Of a DNA stretch of 64,000 nt, positions 1 through 9,800 are shown one piece after another. Below the pieces are notes generated by a model. It made no database searches. It was given only the letters and a program-made list of their open reading frames with translations, and was not told the origin of the DNA. The stretch is from Pedobacter sp. N36a (GTDB taxonomy: Bacteria > Bacteroidota > Bacteroidia > Sphingobacteriales > Sphingobacteriaceae): contig NZ_JACSZW010000013.1 in the NCBI RefSeq assembly GCF_014472395.1, forward strand, positions 48,215-112,214. The letters are read 5' to 3'. The position numbers and the translations under genes were made by a program. Each line of letters begins with the position of its first letter. The stretch's first letter is position 1.

Positions 1-1
1 G

Positions 2-217
2 CCAAATAGCAGACAAGAACAATTACAGCTTTCAGATAAATGCTCCGTTTGCGATTATTACCACCATATCCAGGGTAAGCAAATATTCTCCCATTACCTT
101 ATGGAGTTACCTTCGGTGTTTTCAAAATTAATCAGCACCATTCCGCATCGCTTCACCAGGAACTATAAAATCACAGTTCAGGGTTTTACCAATAAGGGAC
201 CACCCCAAACGGCCTAA
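2..217 (+). CDS. C-terminal end of a small Cys/His-containing protein (partial)
   Basis: An open frame enters from the left edge and stops with TAA at 215-217, giving 71 residues. It contains the motif CSVCDYYHH, a CxxC followed by two histidines, and ends in a basic tail. Small exported proteins of this kind commonly lie just before TonB-dependent receptor genes in Bacteroidota, which fits the receptor starting at 345. The Cys/His cluster could bind a metal, but that is inference. The N-terminus, and so any signal peptide, lies outside the window. Confidence 0.6.
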   Translation, partial: PNSRQEQLQLSDKCSVCDYYHHIQGKQIFSHYLMELPSVFSKLISTIPHRFTRNYKITVQGFTNKGPPQTA

Positions 218-344
218 TTTTCTGGCCGCTTTCTAGCGGTCATTTGCGATCTAAATTATTCTTAATCCGGATGATGAGTTTTTGCAGACCTATTTAAGGT
301 CCCTAAGTTTCTGCGCATCCCTTTTTTCCAACATTTTCAATTCC

Positions 345-2588
345 ATGAAGAAATTCTACAGGTTATTCCTATGCTTTTTAATTTGCAGTGTCCCGATTTT
401 CATTTGCAGCCCTGCGGTTTTTGGACAAAGCCATCAGACTGTTCAAGATACTACGTTAAAGCCTCAAAAAAAAGCTCCAAAACAGCTGAAAGAAGTTATC
501 ATTAAAGACCGCCGGCAACAGCTGCGCAAGGAAGAAGAAGCTTTAAATATAGAAATTGTGAACAGCGGTTTTATACAGCGCAACCTGGGTGGAAGTTTAA
601 TGAAATCCCTGGAGCGTTTGCCGGGAATTAAAACCATCGGCATTGGTTCTGGTCAGTCTAAACCACTTATCCGCGGACTAGGTTTTAATCGGGTATTGGT
701 AGTTGATCAGGGATTGAAACATGAAGGACAGCAATGGGGGGCCGATCATGGATTGGAGATCGATCAGTTTGCGCTTGGCGAAGTGGAATTGATTAAAGGG
801 GCTGCCTCATTTAGGTATGGCTCTGATGCAATTGCCGGAGTAATAGACCTTAAACCCCAAAGCATCCCCGCTAAAAATTCATTGGGCGGATCGGTAAATG
901 TTCTGGGCAAAAGTAACAATAAGCTGTACGGCAGCTCCGTAAACCTCAACGGACGTCAGGAAAATTGGTTTTTTGATGCCCGGCTTACTTACCAGAATTA
1001 TGGAGATTACCGCGTGCCCATCGATACAATCTTCGTTTATGATTATGCAGTAAAATTGCAGGACAGACAATTGCGCAATACCGCAGGCAGAGAAACGGCT
1101 ATACACTATACGACTGGATATATTGGCCAGCGTTTCAAATCCCTGGTTTACCTTAGTAATGTATACAGCAAAAGCGGGTTTTTCGCCAATGCACATGGCT
1201 TGGAGCCGAGAAATGTAGACGAAGAAATGCACGATGCCTCCAGCAGGGATATCCAAATGCCCAGTCAGGAGGTGAACCATTTTAAGCTGATCAACAGGAC
1301 AGAATACCGGGTCAATGCACATCAGTTTTTCTTAGATCTGGGTTATCAGCGCAACTTCCGACAAGAGTTTAGCCAGTATGTGAACCATGGTTTTATGCCG
1401 CCAGTATATCCCGATACGATGTCGATTGCTCCGAATCTGGAACGGGAGTTTGACAAACAGGTATATAGTTTCAATTTAAGGGATAAGCTGTTATTTGGGA
1501 AACATGAATTCACGACTGGGCTCAGTGCGGAATATCAGCAAAACACCATCAACGGCTGGACTTTTTTAGTGCCTTCTTTTAAGCAGGTTTCGGCAGGGAT
1601 TTTTGCGTACGATAAGTATAGAATAAATGATGATTTCTTGCTTCATGGCGCTTTAAGGTATGATTTTAGCCATCTCCATATGTTCAAATATACAGATTGG
1701 TTTGCCTCGAAGCGTACCGCTAACGCGCCTGCTGCCTTTGAAAAACTGGTACGTTCGGAAGACCTGAGCCGGACATTTCACAGCCTGGTTTGGTCGGCCG
1801 GATTGAATTATAACCTGGAGCAATTTTCCTTGAAAGCCAATGTGGGTAAAAGTTTCCGGATGCCAATTGCAAAGGAACTCGGCGCTAATGGGGTGAATTA
1901 CCATTATTTCAGTTTTGAAAAGGGAGATCCTAGGCTCGATGCTGAACATTCTTATCAGGCAGATTTAAGTCTGGGCTGGACGGCTGATAAATGGTCAGTA
2001 TTGCTCAGCCCATTTTACAATTATTTCCCGAATTACATTTACTTAAATCCGACGTCCAGACACGACGATTATTACGGTGCGGGGAATCAGGTTTTCCAAT
2101 ATGCGCAGAGTAAAGTGCTTCGTTATGGGGGAGAGCTGCAGCTCAAATTGAAACTTCTGAAAACCCTGACTACTTCTTTTTCTGGAGAATATTTATACGC
2201 ACGGCAATTGTCGGGGGACAAGAAAGGGTACACGCTTCCATTTTCTCCTCCTGCCTCGGCATTGTTTAACCTGAGCTGGTCGCCAGTGCTTAACGAACAC
2301 TTCCAAAAGACTTATTTTTCTATAGACTACAGGCTGACTTCCAGTCAGCATAACATTGTTCCGCCAGAAAAGAAAACACCAGGATATGGTTTGATTGACC
2401 TGCAGATCGGAACGGAATTGTGGTTCCAAAAGCAACCTGTATTGGTCAGTCTGCAAGCACAGAATCTGATGAATACACGCTACCTGAACCACACCAGTTT
2501 TTACCGCTTAATCGGTCTTCCGGAATCCGGCAGGAACCTTATTATCTCTATAAAACTCCCTTTTAATATTCCATTTCACAAATCATAA
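345..2588 (+). CDS. TonB-dependent outer-membrane receptor
   Basis: The protein has 747 residues when started at ATG 345. An upstream TTG at 282 would only add residues before an obvious signal peptide (hydrophobic stretch ending in VFGQ), so 345 is preferred. It has a plug domain at about residues 60-170, with PLIRGLGFNRVLVVDQG and a QWGADHGLEID segment, followed by a long beta-barrel rich in aromatic strands and ending in a C-terminal strand. It lacks the N-terminal carboxypeptidase-like domain of SusC proteins, so it is a siderophore/metal-type receptor rather than a glycan one. The two DUF4625-type lipoprotein genes follow at once (about 50 bp to the first start), suggesting one transcript. 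The substrate is unknown; a metal or metal chelate is the best guess from the DHGL-type plug and the Cys/His neighbour. Confidence 0.85.
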   Translation: MKKFYRLFLCFLICSVPIFICSPAVFGQSHQTVQDTTLKPQKKAPKQLKEVIIKDRRQQLRKEEEALNIEIVNSGFIQRNLGGSLMKSLERLPGIKTIGIGSGQSKPLIRGLGFNRVLVVDQGLKHEGQQWGADHGLEIDQFALGEVELIKGAASFRYGSDAIAGVIDLKPQSIPAKNSLGGSVNVLGKSNNKLYGSSVNLNGRQENWFFDARLTYQNYGDYRVPIDTIFVYDYAVKLQDRQLRNTAGRETAIHYTTGYIGQRFKSLVYLSNVYSKSGFFANAHGLEPRNVDEEMHDASSRDIQMPSQEVNHFKLINRTEYRVNAHQFFLDLGYQRNFRQEFSQYVNHGFMPPVYPDTMSIAPNLEREFDKQVYSFNLRDKLLFGKHEFTTGLSAEYQQNTINGWTFLVPSFKQVSAGIFAYDKYRINDDFLLHGALRYDFSHLHMFKYTDWFASKRTANAPAAFEKLVRSEDLSRTFHSLVWSAGLNYNLEQFSLKANVGKSFRMPIAKELGANGVNYHYFSFEKGDPRLDAEHSYQADLSLGWTADKWSVLLSPFYNYFPNYIYLNPTSRHDDYYGAGNQVFQYAQSKVLRYGGELQLKLKLLKTLTTSFSGEYLYARQLSGDKKGYTLPFSPPASALFNLSWSPVLNEHFQKTYFSIDYRLTSSQHNIVPPEKKTPGYGLIDLQIGTELWFQKQPVLVSLQAQNLMNTRYLNHTSFYRLIGLPESGRNLIISIKLPFNIPFHKS

Positions 2589-2638
2589 ACCAATAAATGT
2601 ACACTTACAAAAGGTTAAACACCGGCAAATTATTAAAC

Positions 2639-3175
2639 ATGAAAACAACTAAAATGATGGCCATGCTGCTTTTCTTTTTCATAGCTTTTTCGGCATGTAA
2701 AAAGGAGAAGGAGCGGATAGAACTGGCCAAACCGACTGCCGATAATATAGAGATCGGTACTGCGAACAATAAACAAGCGCTAAGGGGAAGAGATTTCCAT
2801 TTTAATGCAGCTGTAATTGCGGCGAGTAAAATAAAGGCGGTACAGCTTAGAATCCTGCAGAAAAGTACGGAAAAGTATAGCAATACCTGGAAACTGGAGT
2901 TCGACTGGCAAGAATACATCGGCACAAAAAACACGAATGTGCACCAGCATTTTACGGTGCCTGCGGAAGCACCTGAAGGAAAGTATGATTTCTTGTTTAT
3001 TGTACAGGATGAAAACGGTACAAAGCTAGAAATCAAGGAAGAAATTACCATTACCGATCCTACAAATATGCCCGTAGATCCTGTCATTGGCCGCGATATG
3101 ATCTCCCGCAATGAGACCATGCTCAGCCAATCAGCGGACAAAAGTCATGGGCATCCGGGAAGTATAACCTGGTGA
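2639..3175 (+). CDS. DUF4625-type lipoprotein, probably frameshifted near its end
   Basis: Started at ATG 2639 (a start at 2597 would precede the signal peptide), the product begins with a lysine-rich hydrophobic segment and a lipobox FSAC, so it should be a lipoprotein. The body resembles the DUF4625 family found beside TonB receptors, including the beta-strand pattern GKYDFLFIVQDENG. The annotated frame ends at 3175, but the +2 frame continues as a convincing beta-sandwich tail (SGKYNLVILYKNTTYN and onward) with a stop at 3244-3246, two bases before the next start at 3249. The natural gene therefore probably ended at 3246, and this copy carries a frameshift or small deletion around 3130-3160. 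The role is unknown; it may be a surface partner of the receptor. Confidence 0.7.
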   Translation: MKTTKMMAMLLFFFIAFSACKKEKERIELAKPTADNIEIGTANNKQALRGRDFHFNAAVIAASKIKAVQLRILQKSTEKYSNTWKLEFDWQEYIGTKNTNVHQHFTVPAEAPEGKYDFLFIVQDENGTKLEIKEEITITDPTNMPVDPVIGRDMISRNETMLSQSADKSHGHPGSITW

Positions 3176-3248
3176 TTTTGTATAAAAATACGACCTATAA
3201 CAGAAGTGTGTACAAGGTGATTCCAATCACCATAGATTATAAATAACG

Positions 3249-3737
3249 ATGAGGATAAATGTAAAGAAACTGAACCTGTTGGTTGGTGGTTTGTTTTTGG
3301 CTGCAGCGCTGAGCAATTGCAGTAAAGATAAGGCAGAGCCGATAGATACAACTTACCCGGAAATTAATACAGATAGTCCGACTGCATTTCCAAAGCAGTG
3401 CGGTGTGCTGAAAAGAGGAGAGAAGTTCTCCTTTAAAGCACTGCTGAGCGATAATAAAGAACTAGGCTCAGTGAGTGTAGACATTCATCATAATTTTGAC
3501 CACCATACCCACAGTACAGAATTGCAAGAATGTGACATGGCACCGGTAAAGCAAGCGGTAAAGCCATTTTTACTGATTAAGAATATCGCTATTCCAGCCG
3601 GACTGAAATCTTATGAGCTGAACACAGAGATTGATGTTCCTGCCGACATAGATCCAGGAGATTATCATTTTATGATCAGACTTACGGACAAGGAAGGCTG
3701 GCAGACGATCAAAGGACTGAGCATCAAAATTAATTAA
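3249..3737 (+). CDS. DUF4625-type lipoprotein, histidine-rich
   Basis: The 162-residue product has an N-terminal signal with lipobox LSNC. The body matches the DUF4625 pattern: a predicted beta-sandwich with a hydrophobic strand in DPGDYHFMIRLTDKEGW near the end. A central DIHHNFDHHTHSTELQECD segment contributes five histidines and could bind zinc or copper, though this is inferred from composition only. It is the last gene of the receptor cassette and is followed directly by a strong terminator. The function of DUF4625 proteins is not established; surface ligand capture for the neighbouring TonB receptor is plausible. Confidence 0.8.
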   Translation: MRINVKKLNLLVGGLFLAAALSNCSKDKAEPIDTTYPEINTDSPTAFPKQCGVLKRGEKFSFKALLSDNKELGSVSVDIHHNFDHHTHSTELQECDMAPVKQAVKPFLLIKNIAIPAGLKSYELNTEIDVPADIDPGDYHFMIRLTDKEGWQTIKGLSIKIN

Positions 3738-3745
3738 TCATGGCT

Positions 3746-3785
3746 AAGAGGCCTTACCATATTCATCTGTAAGGCCTCTTTTTTT
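3746..3785 (+). terminator. Rho-independent terminator of the TonB receptor cassette
   Basis: Perfect 12-bp inverted repeat (AAGAGGCCTTAC / GTAAGGCCTCTT) with an 11-base loop, followed by a T-run. It sits 9 bp after the stop of the last lipoprotein gene. Confidence 0.9.
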
Positions 3786-3853
3786 ATACTTAAAGCAGTA
3801 AACAATTATCGCTATCCAGGCGATTTTATGTAAAGGACTTAGTTTAGTCATGT

Positions 3854-5044
3854 CTAACGATAGTTATTCCTTCTCCTAAACAGCAAACAGCCCAAAGCAA
3901 CGATCGTACAAGTCCACATCGTGAATACCATCGGGTAAGCAGTGTTATTATGGAGTAAACTTAAAACCGAAGTAATCAGGAAAGCCGATAAATAACTCAG
4001 TGAGCCGATCAGTGCTGATGCTGAACCTGAAAACGCAGGTAAGGAAGCCAGGTATAAAGCTGTTGTATTTGGTAAAATCAGACCCAGCATCGATAAGAAT
4101 AGAAAAGTAAAGGTCAGGAGCACATAGAATGGGCCATTAAAGTAAATCACTAAGATCATCCCCAGTCCGGTAATCAGCTGAAAGATCAAGGCATATTTTG
4201 TGATGACTTTGACTTCAAAATATTTCAGCAACCTCGTATTGATGATACCTGTGCAAATAATCCCTACGGCCAGCAAAGAAAAGATAAAACCAAATTGTTT
4301 CTCGCCGATGGAATAGATTTGAGTAAATACAAAAGGAGAACCGGTAATCATGGCAAAGGCAGCACTGTTACTTACCGCTCTCACTAAAGCATAATTGACA
4401 AAGGAAGGGCTTTTGATACATTGGCTGTAACCTTTTCGGATGCCTTTAAAATTTAGTTTCTTGATGACGGTACCGGGTTTTCCATCTGGCAGCACCGTTA
4501 AGCAACCCAATAAACCCATTCCTGAAAGCAGGGCCATAATCAAGAACAAGTACTTCCAGGTAGACTCATCAGAGAGCAGACCGCCAACCATAGGGGCAAG
4601 AATGGGCGAAACCCCCATCAATATTTGTAGAAGTGTGAAGACATGTGCCGCGCGATTACCCTTATATAAATCATTGACCAATGCTCTGGAGATTACCTGA
4701 CAGGCGCTTCCTGCCAAGCCCTGTAGGAATCGTAAGGCCAATAATAGGGGGAAAGAGCTGGTCAGCATACAAGCTACACTGCATAAAATGTAAACTGTCA
4801 AGCCTATTTTTAAGGGTAATTTTCTACCCCATATATCAGAAAGAGGACCAATAAACAACTGACCAAATGACATCCCGAATAGAAACAGCGTTACTGTAGT
4901 TTCCATCCGCACCATTGGTACTTTAAAATACGAAGACATCACACTAAAAGCGGGTAAATACATGTCAATGGAAATAGATCCTATAGCCGTTAAAATACCT
5001 AGGGTGAGTGTAACGAGTACTGGGTGCAGATTGCGCTTTTGCAT
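3854..5044 (-). CDS. Bcr/CflA-type multidrug efflux transporter (MFS)
   Basis: This is a 396-residue major-facilitator protein with about 12 hydrophobic segments. The signature loop between helices 2 and 3 reads GPLSDIWGRKLPL, and RFLQGLAGSA follows in helix 4, both typical of the Bcr/CflA drug:H+ antiporter group. SIDMYLPAF in the first helix is also characteristic. Start chosen at ATG 5044; the in-frame TTG at 5071 is possible but would extend toward the divergent gene. It is divergent from the MocR-type regulator at 5134 with a short shared promoter region, so that regulator may control it. The exported substrate cannot be told from sequence. Confidence 0.88.
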   Translation of the reverse strand: MQKRNLHPVLVTLTLGILTAIGSISIDMYLPAFSVMSSYFKVPMVRMETTVTLFLFGMSFGQLFIGPLSDIWGRKLPLKIGLTVYILCSVACMLTSSFPLLLALRFLQGLAGSACQVISRALVNDLYKGNRAAHVFTLLQILMGVSPILAPMVGGLLSDESTWKYLFLIMALLSGMGLLGCLTVLPDGKPGTVIKKLNFKGIRKGYSQCIKSPSFVNYALVRAVSNSAAFAMITGSPFVFTQIYSIGEKQFGFIFSLLAVGIICTGIINTRLLKYFEVKVITKYALIFQLITGLGMILVIYFNGPFYVLLTFTFLFLSMLGLILPNTTALYLASLPAFSGSASALIGSLSYLSAFLITSVLSLLHNNTAYPMVFTMWTCTIVALGCLLFRRRNNYR

Positions 5045-5133
5045 GGTGAAATAGTCATTTGTATTCTGCAAAACTAAGCTTACATTGGTTCCGTAGAAAG
5101 AGCCATTATGTAAGTAATTTATGGAGCCACTTT

Positions 5134-6627
5134 ATGAGCAAAATATCGCCTGAAATCCTGCTGACTTTCATCCATCTAGATCGCACACTTAAAACACCGC
5201 TTTACATTCAGTTGTATGTTGCGATGAAGCAGGGCGTATTTGAGGGAATGCTGAAGCATGGCGACCGCATGCCTTCTACCAGAAGCCTGGCGGCAGAATT
5301 TAGTATTTCCAGAAATTGTGTGTTATTGGCTTTTGAACAGCTGACACTCGAAGGTTTTCTAAACGGTCAAACAGGTAATGGTACTTATGTTTCTGAGCAA
5401 GTCAATGAACTAAAACCTGATAACAGGAAATCTAAGCAGCATGTATCCCCGGAAGAAAAAGTTTTGCAACCAGTTGAGATGACTGATCTTCCTTCACATA
5501 CAAAATATGTGCTCAACTATGTGGGGCAGGAGGCAATGCTGCCATTTCAACCTTCTACGCCTTCTCTGGTTGATTTTCCATTCCAGATCTGGGCGAGAAT
5601 TGCGGCCAATGTGTACCGGAATATTCATCAGCTGCATTTGGGATATGATAGTGCGCAGGGGTATTTGCCATTGAGGGAAGCCCTTACAGATTACCTTCGG
5701 ATGAACCGTTCCATCAGCTGCACTGCGGATCAGATTGTGCTGGTCAATGGCTCTAGTCAGGCGATGCACCTCATTGCAGAAGTGCTTTTAAAAAAAGAAG
5801 ATCAATGCTGGATGGAAGACCCCGGATTTTTACGTGCGAAATCCGCTTTTGCCCGTTTCGGTGCTCAAATATGTCCGGTTCCTATAAAAGATTCAGGGAT
5901 GGATCTGGACTATGCGATGGCAAATTTTCCAAGGGCAAAACTGGCGTATGTAACGCCATCACATCAATATCCATTGGGAGAAACAATGCCCTTAATGGAA
6001 AGAATAAAGCTGCTGAAATGGGCCGCCCAAAAGGACATGTGGGTGATAGAAGACGATTATGAAAGTGAATTCAGATACGTAAATAGACCAATACCGGCAC
6101 TCAAAGGGCTGGATACTTTTGGAAAAGTGATCTATGTGGGTACCTTTAACAAGACCTTATTTCCTGCACTAAGAATTGGATACATGGTGCTGCCTTCAGC
6201 AGCCATTGCACAGCAATTTACGATTGCAAAGGCAGTTATTGATCGGCAGAGCCCGGTAATTGACCAGGCCATTTTAACGGAGTTTATCCTTGGAGGTCAT
6301 TATACCCGACACTTACGAAGAATGCGGCTGATCTATCGAAAAGCACAGGAAGAATTGATTAGTTTGTTAAAACAACACCTTGGAAATCAGCTTCGGATTG
6401 CGGCAGCCGAGGCAGGAATGCACCTGGTAGCCTGGCTAATTACCAATCAGGATGGCACAGCCATTGCGCTCAAAGCTAGAGCAAGGGGAGTATTTATCTA
6501 TGCTGTAGATGAGTTAGCGATAGATTTTAAGCATCCAAAAGCATTGATTATAGGCTTTACCGGATTTAGCCATCAGCTCATGGAAGCGGCAGTGCTCATG
6601 TTGAAAAGTATTTTAAGGGAAGAATAA
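5134..6627 (+). CDS. MocR/PdxR-family transcriptional regulator (GntR HTH fused to aminotransferase fold)
   Basis: The 497-residue product has an N-terminal GntR winged helix (RMPSTRSLAAEFSISRNCV at about residues 40-60) and a fold-type I aminotransferase domain over the remainder. The PLP-binding lysine is seen in GTFNKTLFPALRIGY at about residue 340, and the DDYESEFRY motif lies some 30 residues earlier. Family members such as PdxR and GabR use PLP as an effector rather than for catalysis. Start chosen at ATG 5134, because the upstream TTG reading from 5059 overlaps the divergent transporter gene. The shared promoter suggests control of the exporter, and possibly of vitamin B6 or amino-acid genes elsewhere. 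Confidence 0.88.
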   Translation: MSKISPEILLTFIHLDRTLKTPLYIQLYVAMKQGVFEGMLKHGDRMPSTRSLAAEFSISRNCVLLAFEQLTLEGFLNGQTGNGTYVSEQVNELKPDNRKSKQHVSPEEKVLQPVEMTDLPSHTKYVLNYVGQEAMLPFQPSTPSLVDFPFQIWARIAANVYRNIHQLHLGYDSAQGYLPLREALTDYLRMNRSISCTADQIVLVNGSSQAMHLIAEVLLKKEDQCWMEDPGFLRAKSAFARFGAQICPVPIKDSGMDLDYAMANFPRAKLAYVTPSHQYPLGETMPLMERIKLLKWAAQKDMWVIEDDYESEFRYVNRPIPALKGLDTFGKVIYVGTFNKTLFPALRIGYMVLPSAAIAQQFTIAKAVIDRQSPVIDQAILTEFILGGHYTRHLRRMRLIYRKAQEELISLLKQHLGNQLRIAAAEAGMHLVAWLITNQDGTAIALKARARGVFIYAVDELAIDFKHPKALIIGFTGFSHQLMEAAVLMLKSILREE

Positions 6628-6732
6628 ATTCGACTATGATTTATTCCTGTTAGCACGAAAAATGATTACCTCTATGCTTTTGCTTATTCGCTGGCGCTCC
6701 ATATCCTTAGCCATATTTGAGATGATCTCTAT

Positions 6733-9630
6733 TTAATTCCTGAACTCTGATAGGAAATCAAACAGGGTTACCTCTGCTGGAATTTGAAGCTTTTTTCTGA
6801 GTCTGTAGCGACTGATTTCTACACCCCTTGGCGAGATCTTCATCAGCTGTGCAATTTCTTTGGTGGATAGACCCAGTTTTAAATAGGCCGCTAATTTCAA
6901 GTCGTTATTAGTCAGGTTGCTGTATTCCGCTTTTAAGTCCTCCAGGAAATTGGCATGTACCTTATCAAAGTAAATAGAAAACTGCTCCCAGCTTTCTCCG
7001 TTTTTTTCTTCCGAAGACAGTAATCTGATGATCTTTCTTAAATTATAGAGGTTCTCATCAGAAGGAATATTGGTATTCAATTTACTGAGGTCGTTTTTGA
7101 TTTTCGTGATCAACTCCTGCTTTTGAACCAGGTGCATAGAAGTAGAGGCCAGTTCTGAATTCTTAATCTCTATTTCCGTGATGAGCCTTTCATTTTTAAG
7201 TTTAATGATTTCCTGTTCAGATTTATCGATTTCCAGCTGGTGCAGATATTTTAGGCGTTCCTGTTCTTTCTGGAATTCTTCCCGCTGTTTTGAAAACTTC
7301 TTTTGCTGTCTTTTATAGATTAAATACATCAGCCATACGGTAAGTGCCGCATAGAAAAAGTAAGCATAAAGAGTTTGGTACCAGGGCGGAAGAATCACGA
7401 AATCGTAGTTCGTTACGGAAGATTCTTCGCCGAAATTATTACGGGCTTTTACTTGAAAAGTATAACTACCATAGGGTAGATTGGTATAGTCTTTTTCGGT
7501 TTTTATGCTATACGCTGACCATTTGTTGTCGAATCCTTTCAGGTAATAGCTGTAGGTGATATTGGTCTGGTTTTTCTGTAATACTGCTGCAAATTCAAAA
7601 TGGAAAGAATTGGAGCTGAACTTGGTTTCTGGAATGAGCTGCTGCGTTTTTAGGTCGTTCACTTCTCCGTAATAACCGGCAAAAAGTAGGCTGTCCGTCT
7701 TACCAATCGCTTTAACCACGTTGATACGCACTACCGGCTGACTCAAGCCTTTTAAGTATTTTTCATAATTGATATGGTAAAAGCCCTTTTGTGCGCCCAC
7801 CAGAATATTGTTTCTATTGATGGGGTTTACATGTTCAAATCCGCTTGCTAGTTTGCCATTCATCTCTGGAATATAGATGAGTTTCGGTTTGCCATTAGAA
7901 AAATCACAAACCCCGAGTTTCTTGTCTTGCACAAACCAGACATTGCCATCTGGATCTTCTTTTAAATAGCGGATGTACAAGTCGCCGAAAACGGAATGGA
8001 ATAATGGGGAGGGTTCAAATTGGTCGCTTTTCGGGTTGTATTCATAAATGCCTTTTTCTGTACTGACCACTACCCGGTCTTTAACCCGGTAAACGTGGTT
8101 ATTATAAGTAGAAGGGAGTTGATCGGCTTGGGTATACAACCTGATTCTCGGCGCATTGGCTTTGCTGAGCTCAATTTTATAAACCCCTTTATAGGGTTGA
8201 GAAGCCCAGATTACCTGGTTTTTATCTACGGTAGTAAACCTAGCCGATTCATTAAAGCCTTCAATTTTTCCTATGGCAGCAAGACTGCCGTTTTTCTCGC
8301 CTAAAATGTCTATTCCGTTGTAATTTCCGGCTAGGATAACGGCTTGCTGCTGGAGCTGATAGCCTAGGAAGTTCCAGTAGCCTTTACCATCTGCCAACTT
8401 AATCGCGGTATTGCCTTTGACCTCAAAAGCACCTTCATGTTTCCCTAATAGCAGGCGGTCGTTCACGATGTTCATGCCCCATGCTTGTCCCTCGGTATTC
8501 GTTACGTATTTAAAATTATCTTGCAGCAAGCTAATGTCGGCACCTGGTTTTACCGGAATTTTGAACAGTGCACCGGATAGGCCAAGGTAAAGCTCGTTGT
8601 GGTACAGCATAGAAGTATGCCCAACACCTTCATTGAAAACTTCTGGATTGAGGTGTCTGATGGCATCATTATTTGCGATGAAATCAATGCCATTATTCAA
8701 TCCTAGCCAAAGATTTTGCTGCTTGTCTTTCAGCATACTCAAGACTACATTGCTTTGAAGGCCTAGTCTCCGGGAAAAATTATAAAGAATGTCGCCTTTT
8801 TTATTGACGATATAACAGCCGCTGATATTGGTGGCCACTACCAGCATGTCGTCATTTAAGCGGAAGGCTTTGGATACTTGTTTGTTGCTGTATTTTTCCG
8901 ACTGATAACCGGGTAGTTTGCTTAAGGTGTTGTTGCTGAGGGTGTACAGTCCGTTTTGCCAAGTGGATAACAATAAGGTGTCTGCATGATAGGCAGATAT
9001 GGAGGTGAGCAGAAATCCGGCTCCGGGAAGAGGATGGTTTAAAAATGGAAGCCATTGCTTGTTTTTATATTGCAGCAGTCCCTTCTGTTTATCCTGTGCA
9101 ATGAGGGTTTTATTGGCCATGCCTAGAAAGATCCATTCTGACTCATTCGGGTAGACAGTGATCTTATGATCAGCCAATTTAAAGATTCGCTTTCCAGAGC
9201 GGAAGAATACTTCATTATTTAAGGCCACAATGTCCCAGATGTCTGCAAAAGACCGGTCGGCAACAGGTATTTTATCAATCAGACTGTGGTATTGCAGTTT
9301 TCCATTCTCCACAGGAGAGAAATAACCGAAATCACCTTGTGCACCAACATATATCTTATGGTCATCTGCAATGGCCAGAGAGCGGACTATGGTTTTATTG
9401 GAAATAGGATAGGTCTTCCAATAAGTTCCATCAAAGCTGAGCAGCCCTTCATTATTTGCAAAATAGAGCATGCCATTCCGGTCTTGCTGGATCGCCCAGT
9501 TTTGTGTACCCGCGCTGTAAGCGGTTTTTTCATAATGACTGATATCCGGTAAGCCAATTGGATTTTGTCCGAATGAGAAGCTGCTGAAAAGGAAAAAAAG
9601 GAAAGTGAATAGCTGGTTTAGTCTGGTCAT
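6733..9630 (-). CDS. Propeller sensor with Y_Y_Y domain, one membrane helix and LuxR-type HTH (one-component PUL regulator)
   Basis: The 965-residue product begins at ATG 9630 with a signal peptide ending FSFGQ; the longer reading to 9762 precedes that peptide and is rejected. A long periplasmic region of two-component-regulator propeller repeats is followed by a triple-tyrosine domain (SYYLKGFDNKWSAYS), one transmembrane helix (YFFYAALTVWLMYLIY, about residue 750), a charged coiled coil, and a C-terminal LuxR-type helix-turn-helix (LGLSTKEIAQLMKISPRGVE). There is no histidine kinase or receiver domain, so ligand binding outside must be passed straight to a membrane-anchored DNA-binding domain. 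It is divergent from the SusC/SusD operon starting at 9801 and is the obvious candidate regulator of it. The ligand is probably a beta-glucan oligosaccharide (inference). Confidence 0.88.
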   Translation of the reverse strand: MTRLNQLFTFLFFLFSSFSFGQNPIGLPDISHYEKTAYSAGTQNWAIQQDRNGMLYFANNEGLLSFDGTYWKTYPISNKTIVRSLAIADDHKIYVGAQGDFGYFSPVENGKLQYHSLIDKIPVADRSFADIWDIVALNNEVFFRSGKRIFKLADHKITVYPNESEWIFLGMANKTLIAQDKQKGLLQYKNKQWLPFLNHPLPGAGFLLTSISAYHADTLLLSTWQNGLYTLSNNTLSKLPGYQSEKYSNKQVSKAFRLNDDMLVVATNISGCYIVNKKGDILYNFSRRLGLQSNVVLSMLKDKQQNLWLGLNNGIDFIANNDAIRHLNPEVFNEGVGHTSMLYHNELYLGLSGALFKIPVKPGADISLLQDNFKYVTNTEGQAWGMNIVNDRLLLGKHEGAFEVKGNTAIKLADGKGYWNFLGYQLQQQAVILAGNYNGIDILGEKNGSLAAIGKIEGFNESARFTTVDKNQVIWASQPYKGVYKIELSKANAPRIRLYTQADQLPSTYNNHVYRVKDRVVVSTEKGIYEYNPKSDQFEPSPLFHSVFGDLYIRYLKEDPDGNVWFVQDKKLGVCDFSNGKPKLIYIPEMNGKLASGFEHVNPINRNNILVGAQKGFYHINYEKYLKGLSQPVVRINVVKAIGKTDSLLFAGYYGEVNDLKTQQLIPETKFSSNSFHFEFAAVLQKNQTNITYSYYLKGFDNKWSAYSIKTEKDYTNLPYGSYTFQVKARNNFGEESSVTNYDFVILPPWYQTLYAYFFYAALTVWLMYLIYKRQQKKFSKQREEFQKEQERLKYLHQLEIDKSEQEIIKLKNERLITEIEIKNSELASTSMHLVQKQELITKIKNDLSKLNTNIPSDENLYNLRKIIRLLSSEEKNGESWEQFSIYFDKVHANFLEDLKAEYSNLTNNDLKLAAYLKLGLSTKEIAQLMKISPRGVEISRYRLRKKLQIPAEVTLFDFLSEFRN

Positions 9631-9800
9631 AATGGTGGAAATAAAAATAGCTATAAATTGTAGAGTTTCCTTGATGCAGGAAAAAAAACCTTGCTTAAAG
9701 CTATTTTTTCGAGGTATGATGTAGTATTGATGTACCCCTAAAAAGACTGTGGGAAGGAACACTTAATACCTTTACCCTTCAACAAACCAAATATAACTTT

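Noticed and set aside
282..344. TTG start of the TonB receptor 21 codons upstream
   Set aside because: The residues before ATG 345 do not form a signal peptide, and the signal peptide begins exactly at 345.
9631..9762. Longer N-terminus of the LuxR-type regulator
   Set aside because: It adds 44 residues before a clear signal peptide at ATG 9630.
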